A model generated the notes under the pieces. The model saw only the letters and a list, made by a program, of their open reading frames with translations. It was not told where the DNA came from and did not search any database. From contig NZ_JADKPN010000019.1 of the NCBI RefSeq assembly GCF_015352455.1, positions 1 through 64,000 on the forward strand: a stretch of 64,000 nt of DNA, written 5' to 3'. This DNA is from Nocardioides islandensis. Its GTDB lineage: Bacteria; Actinomycetota; Actinomycetes; Propionibacteriales; Nocardioidaceae. The translations under genes were made by a program, and so were the position numbers. Of the stretch, positions 8,292 to 16,329 are shown in pieces; within the stretch, counting starts at the first letter, position 1; each line of letters opens with the position of its first letter.

Positions 8292-9227
8292 GTGACCATC
8301 GCTCCCGACGGACGGAAGATGCTGCGCCTCGAGGTGCGCAACGCCGAGACTCCGATCGAGCGCAAGCCGGAGTGGATCAAGACCCGGGCGCGGATGGGTC
8401 CGGAGTACACCGCGCTGCAGAGCCTGGTGAAGTCCGAGGGCCTGCACACGGTCTGCCAGGAGGCCGGCTGCCCCAACATCTTCGAGTGCTGGGAGGACCG
8501 CGAGGCGACGTTCCTCATCGGCGGCGACCAGTGCACGCGCCGCTGCGACTTCTGCCAGATCGACACCGGCAAGCCGCAGCCGCTCGACCGCGACGAGCCG
8601 CGCCGGGTCGCGGAGTCGGTGCGGACGATGGGGCTGCGCTACGCCACGATCACCGGCGTCGCGCGCGACGACCTGCCCGACGGCGGTGCCTGGCTGTACG
8701 CCGAGACCGTGCGCGTCATCCACGAGCTCAACCCGGGCACCGGCGTGGAGAACCTGATCCCGGACTTCAACGGCAAGCCGGACCTGCTCGCCGAGGTCTT
8801 CGAGTCGCGGCCCGAGGTGCTGGCCCACAACGTCGAGACCGTGCCGCGCATCTTCAAGCGGATCCGGCCGGCGTTCCGCTACGACCGGTCGCTGGACGTG
8901 CTCACCCAGGCCCGGGACTTCGGGCTGGTCACCAAGTCGAACCTCATCCTCGGCATGGGCGAGACCCGCGAGGAGGTCAGCCAGGCGCTGCGCGACCTGC
9001 ACGCGGCGGGCACCGAGCTGGTCACCATCACCCAGTACCTCCGGCCGTCCGCGCGGCACCACCCGGTCGAGCGCTGGGTGAAGCCGGAGGAGTTCGTGGA
9101 GCTGGCCGCCGAGGCCGAGGAGATCGGGTTCTCGGGCGTGCTCAGCGGGCCCCTGGTGCGCTCGTCGTACCGCGCCGGACGGCTGTACCGTCAGGCGATG
9201 GACGCCCGCACCACCGCGCCCGCCTGA
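8292..9227 (+). CDS. lipA: Lipoyl synthase
   Basis: A 311-residue radical-SAM enzyme that inserts two sulfur atoms into protein-bound octanoyl groups. The auxiliary 4Fe-4S cysteines are in CQEAGCPNIFECW, the SAM-cluster motif in CTRRCDFCQ (CxxxCxxC), and the C-terminal conserved Arg-Ser-Ser-Tyr is in LVRSSYRAG. Length and motif order match the family. The GTG at 8292 gives a family-length N terminus (TIAPDGRKMLRLEVRNAETPIE). It works with LipB and supplies lipoate to SucB; DUF4191 follows 41 bases downstream. Confidence 0.96.
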   Translation: MTIAPDGRKMLRLEVRNAETPIERKPEWIKTRARMGPEYTALQSLVKSEGLHTVCQEAGCPNIFECWEDREATFLIGGDQCTRRCDFCQIDTGKPQPLDRDEPRRVAESVRTMGLRYATITGVARDDLPDGGAWLYAETVRVIHELNPGTGVENLIPDFNGKPDLLAEVFESRPEVLAHNVETVPRIFKRIRPAFRYDRSLDVLTQARDFGLVTKSNLILGMGETREEVSQALRDLHAAGTELVTITQYLRPSARHHPVERWVKPEEFVELAAEAEEIGFSGVLSGPLVRSSYRAGRLYRQAMDARTTAPA

Positions 9228-9268
9228 CCACGGCCTCACCGGCACCATCCCAGGAGACGAAGACCCGC

Positions 9269-9976
9269 ATGGCCAAGACGCCCGAAGCGCCCAAGATGAA
9301 GCGACGCCAGCAGTTCGCCGAGACGTTCAAGATGGCGCGTCGTTCCGACCCGCGCCTGGTCTGGTGGCTGCTCGGCGCGTTCGTCCTCGGCGGGGTGGTC
9401 GGCTTCGGGCTCTTCCTGCTGCTGCCGGGCAGCGGCACCTTGCACCTGGTGGCCGCGATCATCGGCGGGGTCATGCTCGGCCTGCTGGCCACGCTGATCA
9501 TCTTCTCCCGCCGGGCCCAGGCCGCGGCCTACGCTCAGATCGAGGGCCGCCCGGGAGCCGCCGCGTCGGCGCTCACCACCCTGCGGCGCGGCTGGAAGTC
9601 CGACCCCGCGATCGCGCTGAACAAGCAGCAGGACATCGTGCACCGCGTCGTCGGCCCGCCCGGCATCATCCTGGTCGGCGAGGGCAACCCCAACCGGCTC
9701 AAGCCGCTGCTGGCCTCGGAGCGTCGCCGGCATGAGCGGGTCGCCTCGGACACGCCCGTGCACGAGGTGATCGTCGGGGACGGCGAGGGCCAGGTGCCGC
9801 TGCAGAAGCTCACGAAGCACGTGCAGAAGATGGGGCGTCAGGTGAAGCCGGCCGAGATGACCGACATCCTCAACCGTCTCAAGGCGATCGACGCCGCGCG
9901 TCCGGTCGCGCCGATGCCGAAGGGCCCGGTGCCGACGAGCATGAAGGGCCTGCGCGGCCAGATGCGCGGCCGCTGA
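9269..9976 (+). CDS. DUF4191 family membrane protein
   Basis: A 235-residue protein. A basic cytosolic N terminus (KMKRRQQFAETFKMARRSDPRLVWW) is followed by two adjacent transmembrane helices (about 33-54 and 60-82), then a cytosolic domain with RRGWKSDPAIA and a VGEGNPNRLKPLLASERRRHERV segment. This is the typical actinobacterial protein encoded after lipA. Its role is unknown; the constant neighbourhood suggests a link to lipoate or membrane homeostasis, which is inference. Start ATG has AGGAGA upstream. Confidence 0.88.
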   Translation: MAKTPEAPKMKRRQQFAETFKMARRSDPRLVWWLLGAFVLGGVVGFGLFLLLPGSGTLHLVAAIIGGVMLGLLATLIIFSRRAQAAAYAQIEGRPGAAASALTTLRRGWKSDPAIALNKQQDIVHRVVGPPGIILVGEGNPNRLKPLLASERRRHERVASDTPVHEVIVGDGEGQVPLQKLTKHVQKMGRQVKPAEMTDILNRLKAIDAARPVAPMPKGPVPTSMKGLRGQMRGR

Positions 9977-9979
9977 GCC

Positions 9980-11605
9980 TCACACCAGGCGGTTCTCGAA
10001 CGCGAACGCCGCCGCGGCGGTCCTGGTCCGCACGTCCAGCTTGGTGAAGATGTTGGACAGGTGCCGCGCGACCGTCTTCTCGCTCAGCACCAGCGCCGTC
10101 GCGATCTCGGGGTTGCTGGACCCCGTCGCGACCAGCCGGAGCACCTCGACCTCGCGCTCGGTGAGACCGGCGGGCAGCACGGGTACCAGGAGGGCGGCCA
10201 CCTCGCGCTCCGCCGGGACGGCGCCGAGCTGGTGGAAGGTCCGCAGCGCGGCCGCCAGCTCGCCGGCCGCGCTGTCGCCGTCCCCGAGCTCCCGCATCGC
10301 CCGGCCCATCAGGACGCGCGCCCGCGCCGCCTCGTAGGGCACGTCGAGGTCGCGCCAGGCGGTCAGTGCCCGGCGCAGCACCGGGACCGCCGCACCTGCA
10401 TCGCCCCTGGCCACCAGGACGCTCCCCCGCGCCTGGGCGGCCATCGCGTCCACGGCGATGCTGTCGAACGCCGTGGCGATGCCGGCCAGCTCGTCGACCG
10501 CCGCGTCCGCCTCGTCGAGCGCCCCGACACCCAGCAGCACCTCGACGGCGCCGGGCAGCAGCCGGGACCGGCCGACCGGGTCGCCGGGCTCGGCCAGCAG
10601 CCGGCGTACGGCGCCGCCCGCGGCATCGCCGCGCCCGCGCGCCAGCCACAGCAACGCGAGGCCGGGCTGCGCGTCGTACCCGAAGCCGACGGCCCGCTCG
10701 TACGCCGCCTCCGCGGCCTCCAGGTCGCCGACGGTCCGCAGCACGTCCCCGCACTCGCTCATCGCCAGGCCCGCCGGGGCGAGCGTCCCCGCCGCGACGT
10801 ACCTCTCGGTCGCGAGCTCGAACTCCTCGACCGCCGCCGCGAAGGCGCCTCGGACGCGCATGATCTGGCCGCGGTGCACGGCGCTCTGGCCGGTGAAGGT
10901 GACCAGACCCGGCTGCTCGTCGATCCAGGCCGTCAGGAGGCTGGTCCACTGCGCCGCGCGGGCGTAGTCGCTCACCTCCTGGCAGGCCTCGATCAGCGAG
11001 CAGTAGATCTCGCCGGCGACGATCGGTGACACGTCGCCGGTGGAGACGCCGACCATCGCCTCGTCCAGGAGGGCGAGTCCCTCGGGCACGTGACCGGTGT
11101 AGATGAGCATCCGGCCCTGGGCGTTGAGCCCGTTGGCCAGCAGGTCGGCGTCGCCGAAGCGACGGCCGTAGTCGGTGACCTGCTGGGCGAGCTCGTAGGC
11201 CCGCTGCGGCTCACCGCCGAAGATGTTGCGGAACATCTCCAGGGCGAGCAGGTAGCCGCGCTCGACGACGTCCCCCTCGACGTCGTCCAGCAGGCGGCGG
11301 CAGCGCCCGACCCAGCCGGCGCCCACGGCGGGCTCGCCGCCCATCAGCAGGACCATGCCCAGCCAGTAGCCGCAGCGCACCGCGGCGAGCGTCTCACCCC
11401 GGTCGAGGTGCACCCGGTAGGCCCGTTGCATGGCCTGGACGCAGTCGTTCCTGCGCCCCAGGAGGTACGCCGTCACGGACAGGCGGGCGAAGTCGTCGGC
11501 GTCGAGCGCGGACGTCTCGACGTCGGAGAGCGAGTCGTAGGCCGCCACCCACGCGCGTCGCTCGTACGCCTCGCGGGCCCGAGCCAGGTCGTCCACCACG
11601 CCCAT
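9980..11605 (-). CDS. LuxR family regulator with TPR-like sensor region
   Basis: A 541-residue protein. Residues 1 to about 470 are Ala/Leu-rich helical pairs (for example AREAYERRAWVAAYDSLSD and MQRAYRVHLDRGETLAAVRCGYWLG), read as tetratricopeptide-like repeats. The C terminus (about 480-541) is a GerE/LuxR helix-turn-helix: LTEREVEVLRLVATGSSNPE then SEKTVARHLSNIFTKL. There is no N-terminal AAA ATPase as in full LAL regulators. The ATG at 11603-11605 starts the first repeat. The flavin monooxygenase gene upstream on the same strand is a plausible target or companion. Confidence 0.88.
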   Translation of the reverse strand: MGVVDDLARAREAYERRAWVAAYDSLSDVETSALDADDFARLSVTAYLLGRRNDCVQAMQRAYRVHLDRGETLAAVRCGYWLGMVLLMGGEPAVGAGWVGRCRRLLDDVEGDVVERGYLLALEMFRNIFGGEPQRAYELAQQVTDYGRRFGDADLLANGLNAQGRMLIYTGHVPEGLALLDEAMVGVSTGDVSPIVAGEIYCSLIEACQEVSDYARAAQWTSLLTAWIDEQPGLVTFTGQSAVHRGQIMRVRGAFAAAVEEFELATERYVAAGTLAPAGLAMSECGDVLRTVGDLEAAEAAYERAVGFGYDAQPGLALLWLARGRGDAAGGAVRRLLAEPGDPVGRSRLLPGAVEVLLGVGALDEADAAVDELAGIATAFDSIAVDAMAAQARGSVLVARGDAGAAVPVLRRALTAWRDLDVPYEAARARVLMGRAMRELGDGDSAAGELAAALRTFHQLGAVPAEREVAALLVPVLPAGLTEREVEVLRLVATGSSNPEIATALVLSEKTVARHLSNIFTKLDVRTRTAAAAFAFENRLV

Positions 11606-11657
11606 CGCGCACCACCCTCGTTCGGAGGATACCGAGGCAGGGCGGGTCCTGCCTCCC

Positions 11658-12764
11658 TCAGGCGGGAGCCGGGACCTGGTCGCGAGCCGGACGACGCGCG
11701 GCGATCCGGCGGGCGACGTACTCGGCGTCCCGGCCGACCCCGAGGAAGACCATGGAGCTGAAGGCGTACTGGAACGACAGGCCGCAGAAGAACAGGCCCG
11801 GCACCGACCCCACGACGCCGCGGTACTCCTGCGGGAAGCCGTCCTCGCCGAACACCGGTGCGTCGATCCAGTCGAAGACCTGCCGGAACCCGGTGCACCA
11901 CACGACGGTCCCGGCGTCGACCACGCGGCCGTCGTCGAGCACGGGCCGGCCGTCGCTGACACCGGTCACGCGGTTGGCCAGCCGCTCCACGCCGCGGCGC
12001 TGGAGGTCCTCACGCTTGATCCGGATCATCGGGCCGCCGTGGTGCCGGACCTCCTCCATCTCCTTGCGGCCGATGGGAGTACGGCGGGTGACGACGTGCC
12101 GCCACAGGAACGCGATGACGGGGAACACGTAGCGCACGGCGCGGGAGTCCCAGCGGATCGGGATCTGCCCGGGGTCACGGCCGACGAGGGTCGTCGGTCG
12201 GTGCTCGGCCGCCTCGTAGGCGATGTCGCACCCGGAGTGCGAGGCGCCGACGACGAGCACCCGACCGGGGGCCAGCTGTGCGGGGCGGCGGTACTCGCTC
12301 GAGTGCAGCTGGCGGATCGACGGGTCCAGCAGGCCGGCGAACGCCGGTACGTTCGGCGTCCGGCCGAAGGTGCCCGTGGCCACGACGACGTTGTCGCAGG
12401 TGATGGTGTCCTCGCCCAGGTACGCCGTGAACCCGCCGACGCGCCGGGGCTCGAGGCGCTGCACGCGCGTGCTCATCCGGACCGGCAGGTCGGCGGCGAG
12501 GGCGTAGCTCTCCAGGTAGTCCGCCACCTGCTCCTTGCCGGGGAAGGACCACTTCGGTGCCGGGAACGCCATGCCGGGCAGGCCGTCGTACTTCGCCGGG
12601 CTGTAGAGCTTCAGGGTGTCCCACTGCTGGCGCCAGTTGTCGCCGATGCGCTCGTGCCCGTCGACGACCAGGAACGGGCGGCCGAGCCGCTGCAGGTGGT
12701 AGCCCGTGGAGAGGCCGGCCTGGCCGGCCCCGATGACGAGTGTCTCGACGTGTTGGGTGCTCAT
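11658..12764 (-). CDS. Flavin-containing monooxygenase-like NAD(P)/FAD oxidoreductase
   Basis: A 368-residue flavoprotein. The FAD motif GAGQAGLSTGYHLQRLG is at the N terminus and GDNWRQQWDTLKLYSP follows, a signature of the CzcO/TrkA-like flavoprotein monooxygenases. The second Rossmann motif, VLVVGASHSGCDIAYEAAE (about 170-188), binds NADPH. The late VVWCTGFRQVFDWIDAP is the ATGY-like motif region. ATG with GAGGAGG upstream. It lies 53 bases upstream of the TPR-LuxR gene, same strand. Substrate unknown; ketone or N/S-oxygenation is typical of the family. Confidence 0.88.
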   Translation of the reverse strand: MSTQHVETLVIGAGQAGLSTGYHLQRLGRPFLVVDGHERIGDNWRQQWDTLKLYSPAKYDGLPGMAFPAPKWSFPGKEQVADYLESYALAADLPVRMSTRVQRLEPRRVGGFTAYLGEDTITCDNVVVATGTFGRTPNVPAFAGLLDPSIRQLHSSEYRRPAQLAPGRVLVVGASHSGCDIAYEAAEHRPTTLVGRDPGQIPIRWDSRAVRYVFPVIAFLWRHVVTRRTPIGRKEMEEVRHHGGPMIRIKREDLQRRGVERLANRVTGVSDGRPVLDDGRVVDAGTVVWCTGFRQVFDWIDAPVFGEDGFPQEYRGVVGSVPGLFFCGLSFQYAFSSMVFLGVGRDAEYVARRIAARRPARDQVPAPA

Positions 12765-12880
12765 CGCGCCTCCTCGTTGGGTGGGAGGCCGACGCTAGGG
12801 AGCCGACGGGCCGGTCCGCGTCGGGCGTCCTACCCATCCTCCGCGGGCGCCGTGGGTGGATGAGCGCATAGGTTCGGAGG

Positions 12881-13384
12881 ATGGCCGGCCGGTCGAGGGT
12901 GGCGGCGGCGTGGCGGCGGGTGCCGCTCCCCGCCGAGCACGTCGTGCCGATGCTGATGGTCGTGCTGCTGCGCCGGAGGTCTCACCGGCTGCCGCCGGCG
13001 AGGGCGACGGTCGCGGCCGGACTCGCGCTGATGGGCGCCGGTCTGGCGCTGGTCGCCTGGGCGGTGGTGGCGCGGGGCGACGCCGACCTCGAGCGACCTC
13101 GACATCTGACCACGACCGGGCCTCACCGCTGGACGCGGAACCCGATGTACGTCGGCTGGGGCCTCGCCCACGTCGGGCTGGGGCTCGCGGTCCGATCCCC
13201 GTGGGCGCTGGTGACCTGGCCCTTCGCCGCGGCCCTGGTGCACCGGGCCGTGCTGCGTGAGGAACGCCGGCTCGAGGTCGCCTTCGGCGAGGAGTTCACG
13301 CAGCACCGAGCGCGGGTTGGTCGGTACGCAGGGCGCCGGTCGCGTGGTACCGGAGGAACCACACGAGCATCAGGCCGGTGCTGA
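12881..13384 (+). CDS. Isoprenylcysteine methyltransferase-like membrane protein
   Basis: A 167-residue multi-pass protein. After a first hydrophobic segment and LALMGAGLALVAWAVVARG, the family signature LTTTGPHRWTRNPMYVGWGLAHVG (ICMT/PEMT, phospholipid methyltransferase-like) is present, with a C-terminal RAVLREERRLEVAFGEEF helix carrying the E-E pair. Such bacterial proteins may methylate small lipid or isoprenoid substrates; activity is unproven. The C-terminal 29 residues (after VGRYAGRR) are read from DNA that also encodes the convergent SWEET-like gene, which suggests loss of the original stop codon. Confidence 0.82.
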   Translation: MAGRSRVAAAWRRVPLPAEHVVPMLMVVLLRRRSHRLPPARATVAAGLALMGAGLALVAWAVVARGDADLERPRHLTTTGPHRWTRNPMYVGWGLAHVGLGLAVRSPWALVTWPFAAALVHRAVLREERRLEVAFGEEFTQHRARVGRYAGRRSRGTGGTTRASGRC

Positions 13385-13598
13385 TGAGGTAGAAGCCGTG
13401 CAGGACCCAGACCGGACCGGGCGGCAGGCTCACGACGTACACGGAGTGCACGACGTTGCCGACGTTGGCCAGGAGCATGTTGCCGAGGCTGTACGACGAG
13501 AGGTCGCGGGTGCGGTAGGCCTTCACGAGCATCGGCAGGGTGCTGGCCGCGAAGATGATCGTCGAGGCGATCCCGGCGATGACGGGCAGGCTGGTCAT
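13296..13598 (-). CDS. PQ-loop/SemiSWEET-like small transporter
   Basis: A 100-residue protein with three transmembrane helices (about 5-25, 38-58, 65-85). The segment STLPMLVKAYRTRDLSSYSLGNMLLANVGN is the PQ-loop-like motif of half-size sugar transporters, though the canonical Pro-Gln is Pro-Met here. SemiSWEETs dimerise to form a facilitator. Its 3' end overlaps the convergent methyltransferase-like gene by 89 bases. Confidence 0.75.
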   Translation of the reverse strand: MTSLPVIAGIASTIIFAASTLPMLVKAYRTRDLSSYSLGNMLLANVGNVVHSVYVVSLPPGPVWVLHGFYLISTGLMLVWFLRYHATGALRTDQPALGAA

Positions 13599-13690
13599 GA
13601 AGCCACCCTGAGCGCGCGCTCCCTCCTCTCGCGTCGGGCGAAGTGCGCATCCTCGGACCGACGCGATGGGTGGTTCGGGTCGGCGGCTGC

Positions 13691-14515
13691 CTACTGGGTG
13701 ACCACCTGGTCGTCCGGGGGAGCCTGGATGTCGACCGGCTTGTCGAAGTCGCTCAGCGTGGTGTCGTACGTGCTGCCCTGACCGAGGTCGATGGAGCTCC
13801 TCGCCATCCGGTTCTCGTCGTCGAGCCAGACGTCGGTGGTCAGCTCGGCCGGCATCTCGGTGGACTGCGACGCCGTCTTCAGCTTGCTGGTGTCGATCGT
13901 CATGACGTAGTGGGCCAGCGTCTGCCCGTCGACGTCCTCCTCGCCGAGCGACGACACCGAGGACAGCGCCTGGGTGAACTGGGTCATCGCGGTGGCCGGG
14001 TCGAGCTGGTCCACGAAGTTGGCGCCCAGCGGGTTGCTCGGGTCGCTGAGGTCGTACTTCATGTACGTGCCCTCGGCCTGCGGCGACTCGATGTACATCA
14101 CGCCGTCGACCAGCAGCATGTGCAGCTCCTGGCTGGCGGTCACCTTCATGGTCAGCTGCATGTTCGGCGGCGAGGCGGCGTAGTCGACGTCACCGTCGCC
14201 CGAGAAGCCGCCGGACCCGCCGCTCGTCGTGAAGGTCACGTGGGCGGTCTTCGTCTTCTCGATGCCGTCCTGGATCATCTGCGCGAACTGTTCCGGGGAG
14301 ACCTCGCCGCCCTCGTCGATGACGGCAGGGTCGTCGGTGGACGTGGACTCCGTGGGCTCGTCCGTGGCGCCGGACGTGGCGCTCGAGTCCGAGGCACTCG
14401 GCTCGTCGGTGGCCCCGGAGTCGTCGGACCCGCACGCGGCGAGGCCGAGCCCCAGCGCGAGGGCAGCCAGGCCGCCGGCCAGGCGCTGCAGGGTGGGGCG
14501 AGCGGTGGTGCGCAT
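13691..14515 (-). CDS. LppX/LprAFG-like lipoprotein
   Basis: A 274-residue exported lipoprotein. The signal peptide runs to the lipobox LAAC (Cys about 28), followed by a Ser/Thr/Glu-rich spacer (about 30-70). The mature domain (about 75-274), with MIQDGIEKTKTAHVTFTTSGG, DVDYAASPPNMQLTM, VDGVMYI and DVWLDDENRMARSSIDL, fits the antiparallel half-barrel of the LprG/LppX family that carries acylated lipids in the envelope. It lies 36 bases downstream of the RDD gene on the same strand. Confidence 0.85.
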   Translation of the reverse strand: MRTTARPTLQRLAGGLAALALGLGLAACGSDDSGATDEPSASDSSATSGATDEPTESTSTDDPAVIDEGGEVSPEQFAQMIQDGIEKTKTAHVTFTTSGGSGGFSGDGDVDYAASPPNMQLTMKVTASQELHMLLVDGVMYIESPQAEGTYMKYDLSDPSNPLGANFVDQLDPATAMTQFTQALSSVSSLGEEDVDGQTLAHYVMTIDTSKLKTASQSTEMPAELTTDVWLDDENRMARSSIDLGQGSTYDTTLSDFDKPVDIQAPPDDQVVTQ

Positions 14516-14551
14516 GGGAGACCCCCGTGGTCGTCGAGCGGACGCCGAAGC

Positions 14552-14971
14552 CTAACCCGCGGCGCCTGATCCCGATCGTCGAACCGGAACGGTCGCGGTG
14601 CCCACCGCGAGGTCGTGCAGTCCCCTGCCGTCGGGCCGGTAGATCACCGGCGGCACGACCAGGCAGACGAGCACGGCGCGCAGCAACGAGCGCAGCAGGT
14701 CCAGGGGCCGGCCGCTGCCGTCGACCCTCGCCACCCTCAGCCCGGTGACCAGCTTCCCGAACGACCCGCCGACGAGCGCCGTGAACAGCGCGGACTCGAC
14801 CACGAACACCAGCAGCGTCCACCAGCTCGACGCGCGGCTCTCGCTCCAGCCCTCCAGGCCCATCACCGCGACCACCACGAGGGTCGAGGCCGCCCAGTCG
14901 ACGAACAGCGCGAGGATCCGGCGTGGCCAGGACGCCGTACGGAACCCGAGGTCGGTGGCCTGCTGCGTCAC
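14552..14971 (-). CDS. RDD family membrane protein
   Basis: A 139-residue protein with about three transmembrane helices. The first Arg of the RDD signature is in ASWPRRILALFVDWAAS and the Asp-rich end in RPDGRGLHDLAVGT. RDD proteins are poorly understood membrane proteins, some linked to ion or solute transport. GTG start. The lipoprotein gene follows in the same direction, suggesting one transcript. Confidence 0.85.
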   Translation of the reverse strand: MTQQATDLGFRTASWPRRILALFVDWAASTLVVVAVMGLEGWSESRASSWWTLLVFVVESALFTALVGGSFGKLVTGLRVARVDGSGRPLDLLRSLLRAVLVCLVVPPVIYRPDGRGLHDLAVGTATVPVRRSGSGAAG

Positions 14972-15069
14972 GCGGTCAGCCTAGACAGGCGGCGTACGCA
15001 CAACGGCGTATGGCGGGTGGCACCGGCGCTTGCGACCGTCGAGGTCTCGACCACCACAGGAGGAACGCC

Positions 15070-15396
15070 ATGATCCGCACGCTCCGCACGTACGCCGCCG
15101 CCACGCTGCTCGCGGGCAGCGCCGTCGCCGTCGCCGTGGGTGCCGCCCCCGCCGGCGCCGCTCCCGACAGCCAGGGCTGCCCGAGCGGCTGGACGACGTA
15201 CGAGACGTCGTTCCTGGTCGACCACGGCTTCTCGCCGACGTTCCTGGCACAGGTCGACCTCAACGGCGACGGCATCATCTGCGGCACTCCCCTGTCGCCC
15301 CAGCAGCAGAAGAAGTTCTGCTCGCAGTTCCCCGACGGCTGCCAGCAGCCGGTGATCCTCGGCACCCGCGACAACACGAACGGCAAGGGCTACTGA
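15070..15396 (+). CDS. Small secreted protein with an EF-hand-like Ca-binding loop
   Basis: A 108-residue exported protein. A Sec signal peptide (about 1-31, cleavage near AGAAPA|GAAPD) precedes a mature chain with four cysteines. The loop DLNGDGIIC resembles excalibur/EF-hand Ca-binding loops. ATG with a strong AGGAGGAA ribosome site. Function unknown. Its stop lies 4 bases from the end of the convergent LuxR gene. Confidence 0.8.
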   Translation: MIRTLRTYAAATLLAGSAVAVAVGAAPAGAAPDSQGCPSGWTTYETSFLVDHGFSPTFLAQVDLNGDGIICGTPLSPQQQKKFCSQFPDGCQQPVILGTRDNTNGKGY

Positions 15397-15400
15397 CGCC

Positions 15401-16162
15401 TCAGGCCTCCAGGGGCCAGTGCTCGGACGGACCGAAGACCGCGTGCACCGCGGCGGTCCGTCCGGAGGTGCCCAGGCGCTCGTAGATGTTGTTGAGGTGG
15501 GTGCGCACCGTGCCCTCGGACAGCTCGAGGTGGCGGGCGATCTGTCGGTTGGTCAGGCCCCGCTGCACGAGCGCCAGCAGCTGGAGCTGACGGCGCGTCA
15601 GGGCGGGCAGCTCCCGCGCCTGCTGAGCGTTGGACCAGAGCGCGCGCTCGACGTGTGGTCGCAGGAGCGACAGCAGGAAGCGCTCACGCTCGCCGAAGTC
15701 CGCCCCCTCGCAGCGCCAGGCGACCACCCGGTAGTGCCTGCCCGGGCTGCGTCCGGGCAGGCAGGCCCGCATCGAGACGATCGCGGCTCCCCCAGGCTTC
15801 CGGAGGCGACGTTCGCGGCGGCTGTGGAAGTCCCCTGCGAGCGTGACCGACTCGTAGTCGCCGGACCTGTCCGGATAGCTGCACGGGCTGGTCCAGTAGC
15901 CCCGCCAGAACGGGTTCGTGCGGGCCTCGCCGACGGTCTCACCGTCCTCCCCGGCGCCGAGCACCGCGTCGCTGACTCGATGAAGGGGGATGTACTCGAG
16001 CAGCGTGTCCATGACCTGGAACCCGACGACGTCGGCATGGAGCAGCTCGGCGAGCTGGTCCAGGGCCCGGTACGGGACAGGCCACTCCTGCGACGCACGG
16101 CAGGTCTCCATCACGTCGGCCACGAGCGCGGTCTCGCGCACGTCGATCGAGAGTCTTTCCAT
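15401..16162 (-). CDS. LuxR family transcriptional regulator
   Basis: A 253-residue regulator. The N-terminal ~180 residues look like a GAF-like sensor (QLAELLHADVVGFQVMD to HYRVVAWRCEGADFGERERFLLSLLRPHVERAL). The C terminus is a LuxR helix-turn-helix, LTRRQLQLLALVQRGLTNRQIA then SEGTVRTHLNNIYERL. The gene is divergent from glnA; the 167-base gap contains the GlnR box, so nitrogen control of this regulator is possible. Confidence 0.87.
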   Translation of the reverse strand: MERLSIDVRETALVADVMETCRASQEWPVPYRALDQLAELLHADVVGFQVMDTLLEYIPLHRVSDAVLGAGEDGETVGEARTNPFWRGYWTSPCSYPDRSGDYESVTLAGDFHSRRERRLRKPGGAAIVSMRACLPGRSPGRHYRVVAWRCEGADFGERERFLLSLLRPHVERALWSNAQQARELPALTRRQLQLLALVQRGLTNRQIARHLELSEGTVRTHLNNIYERLGTSGRTAAVHAVFGPSEHWPLEA

Positions 16163-16212
16163 CGCATCCCCCGAGGGTCACCGTAGACCCGGAAGACGGC
16201 ACTCGGACATCT

Positions 16213-16250
16213 GTTACACCGCCGAAACAAAGGGGATACGGTCGGGAAAC
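16213..16250 (+). promoter_or_regulatory. GlnR box upstream of glnA
   Basis: Four spaced elements occur exactly six bases apart: GTTAC (16213-16217), GAAAC (16224-16228), GATAC (16235-16239) and GAAAC (16246-16250). This reproduces the established actinobacterial GlnR consensus gTnAC-n6-GaAAC repeated twice. It lies about 80 bases before the glnA start, so nitrogen-responsive GlnR control of glnA is expected. The divergent LuxR gene could share it. Confidence 0.85.
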
Positions 16251-16329
16251 TGCCCCTTCCTACGTTTCGGGAAGCCACACCCCTACAGACCCTGTCGGCC
16301 GCCCAGACCCCGGCGGCCAAGGAGGACAG

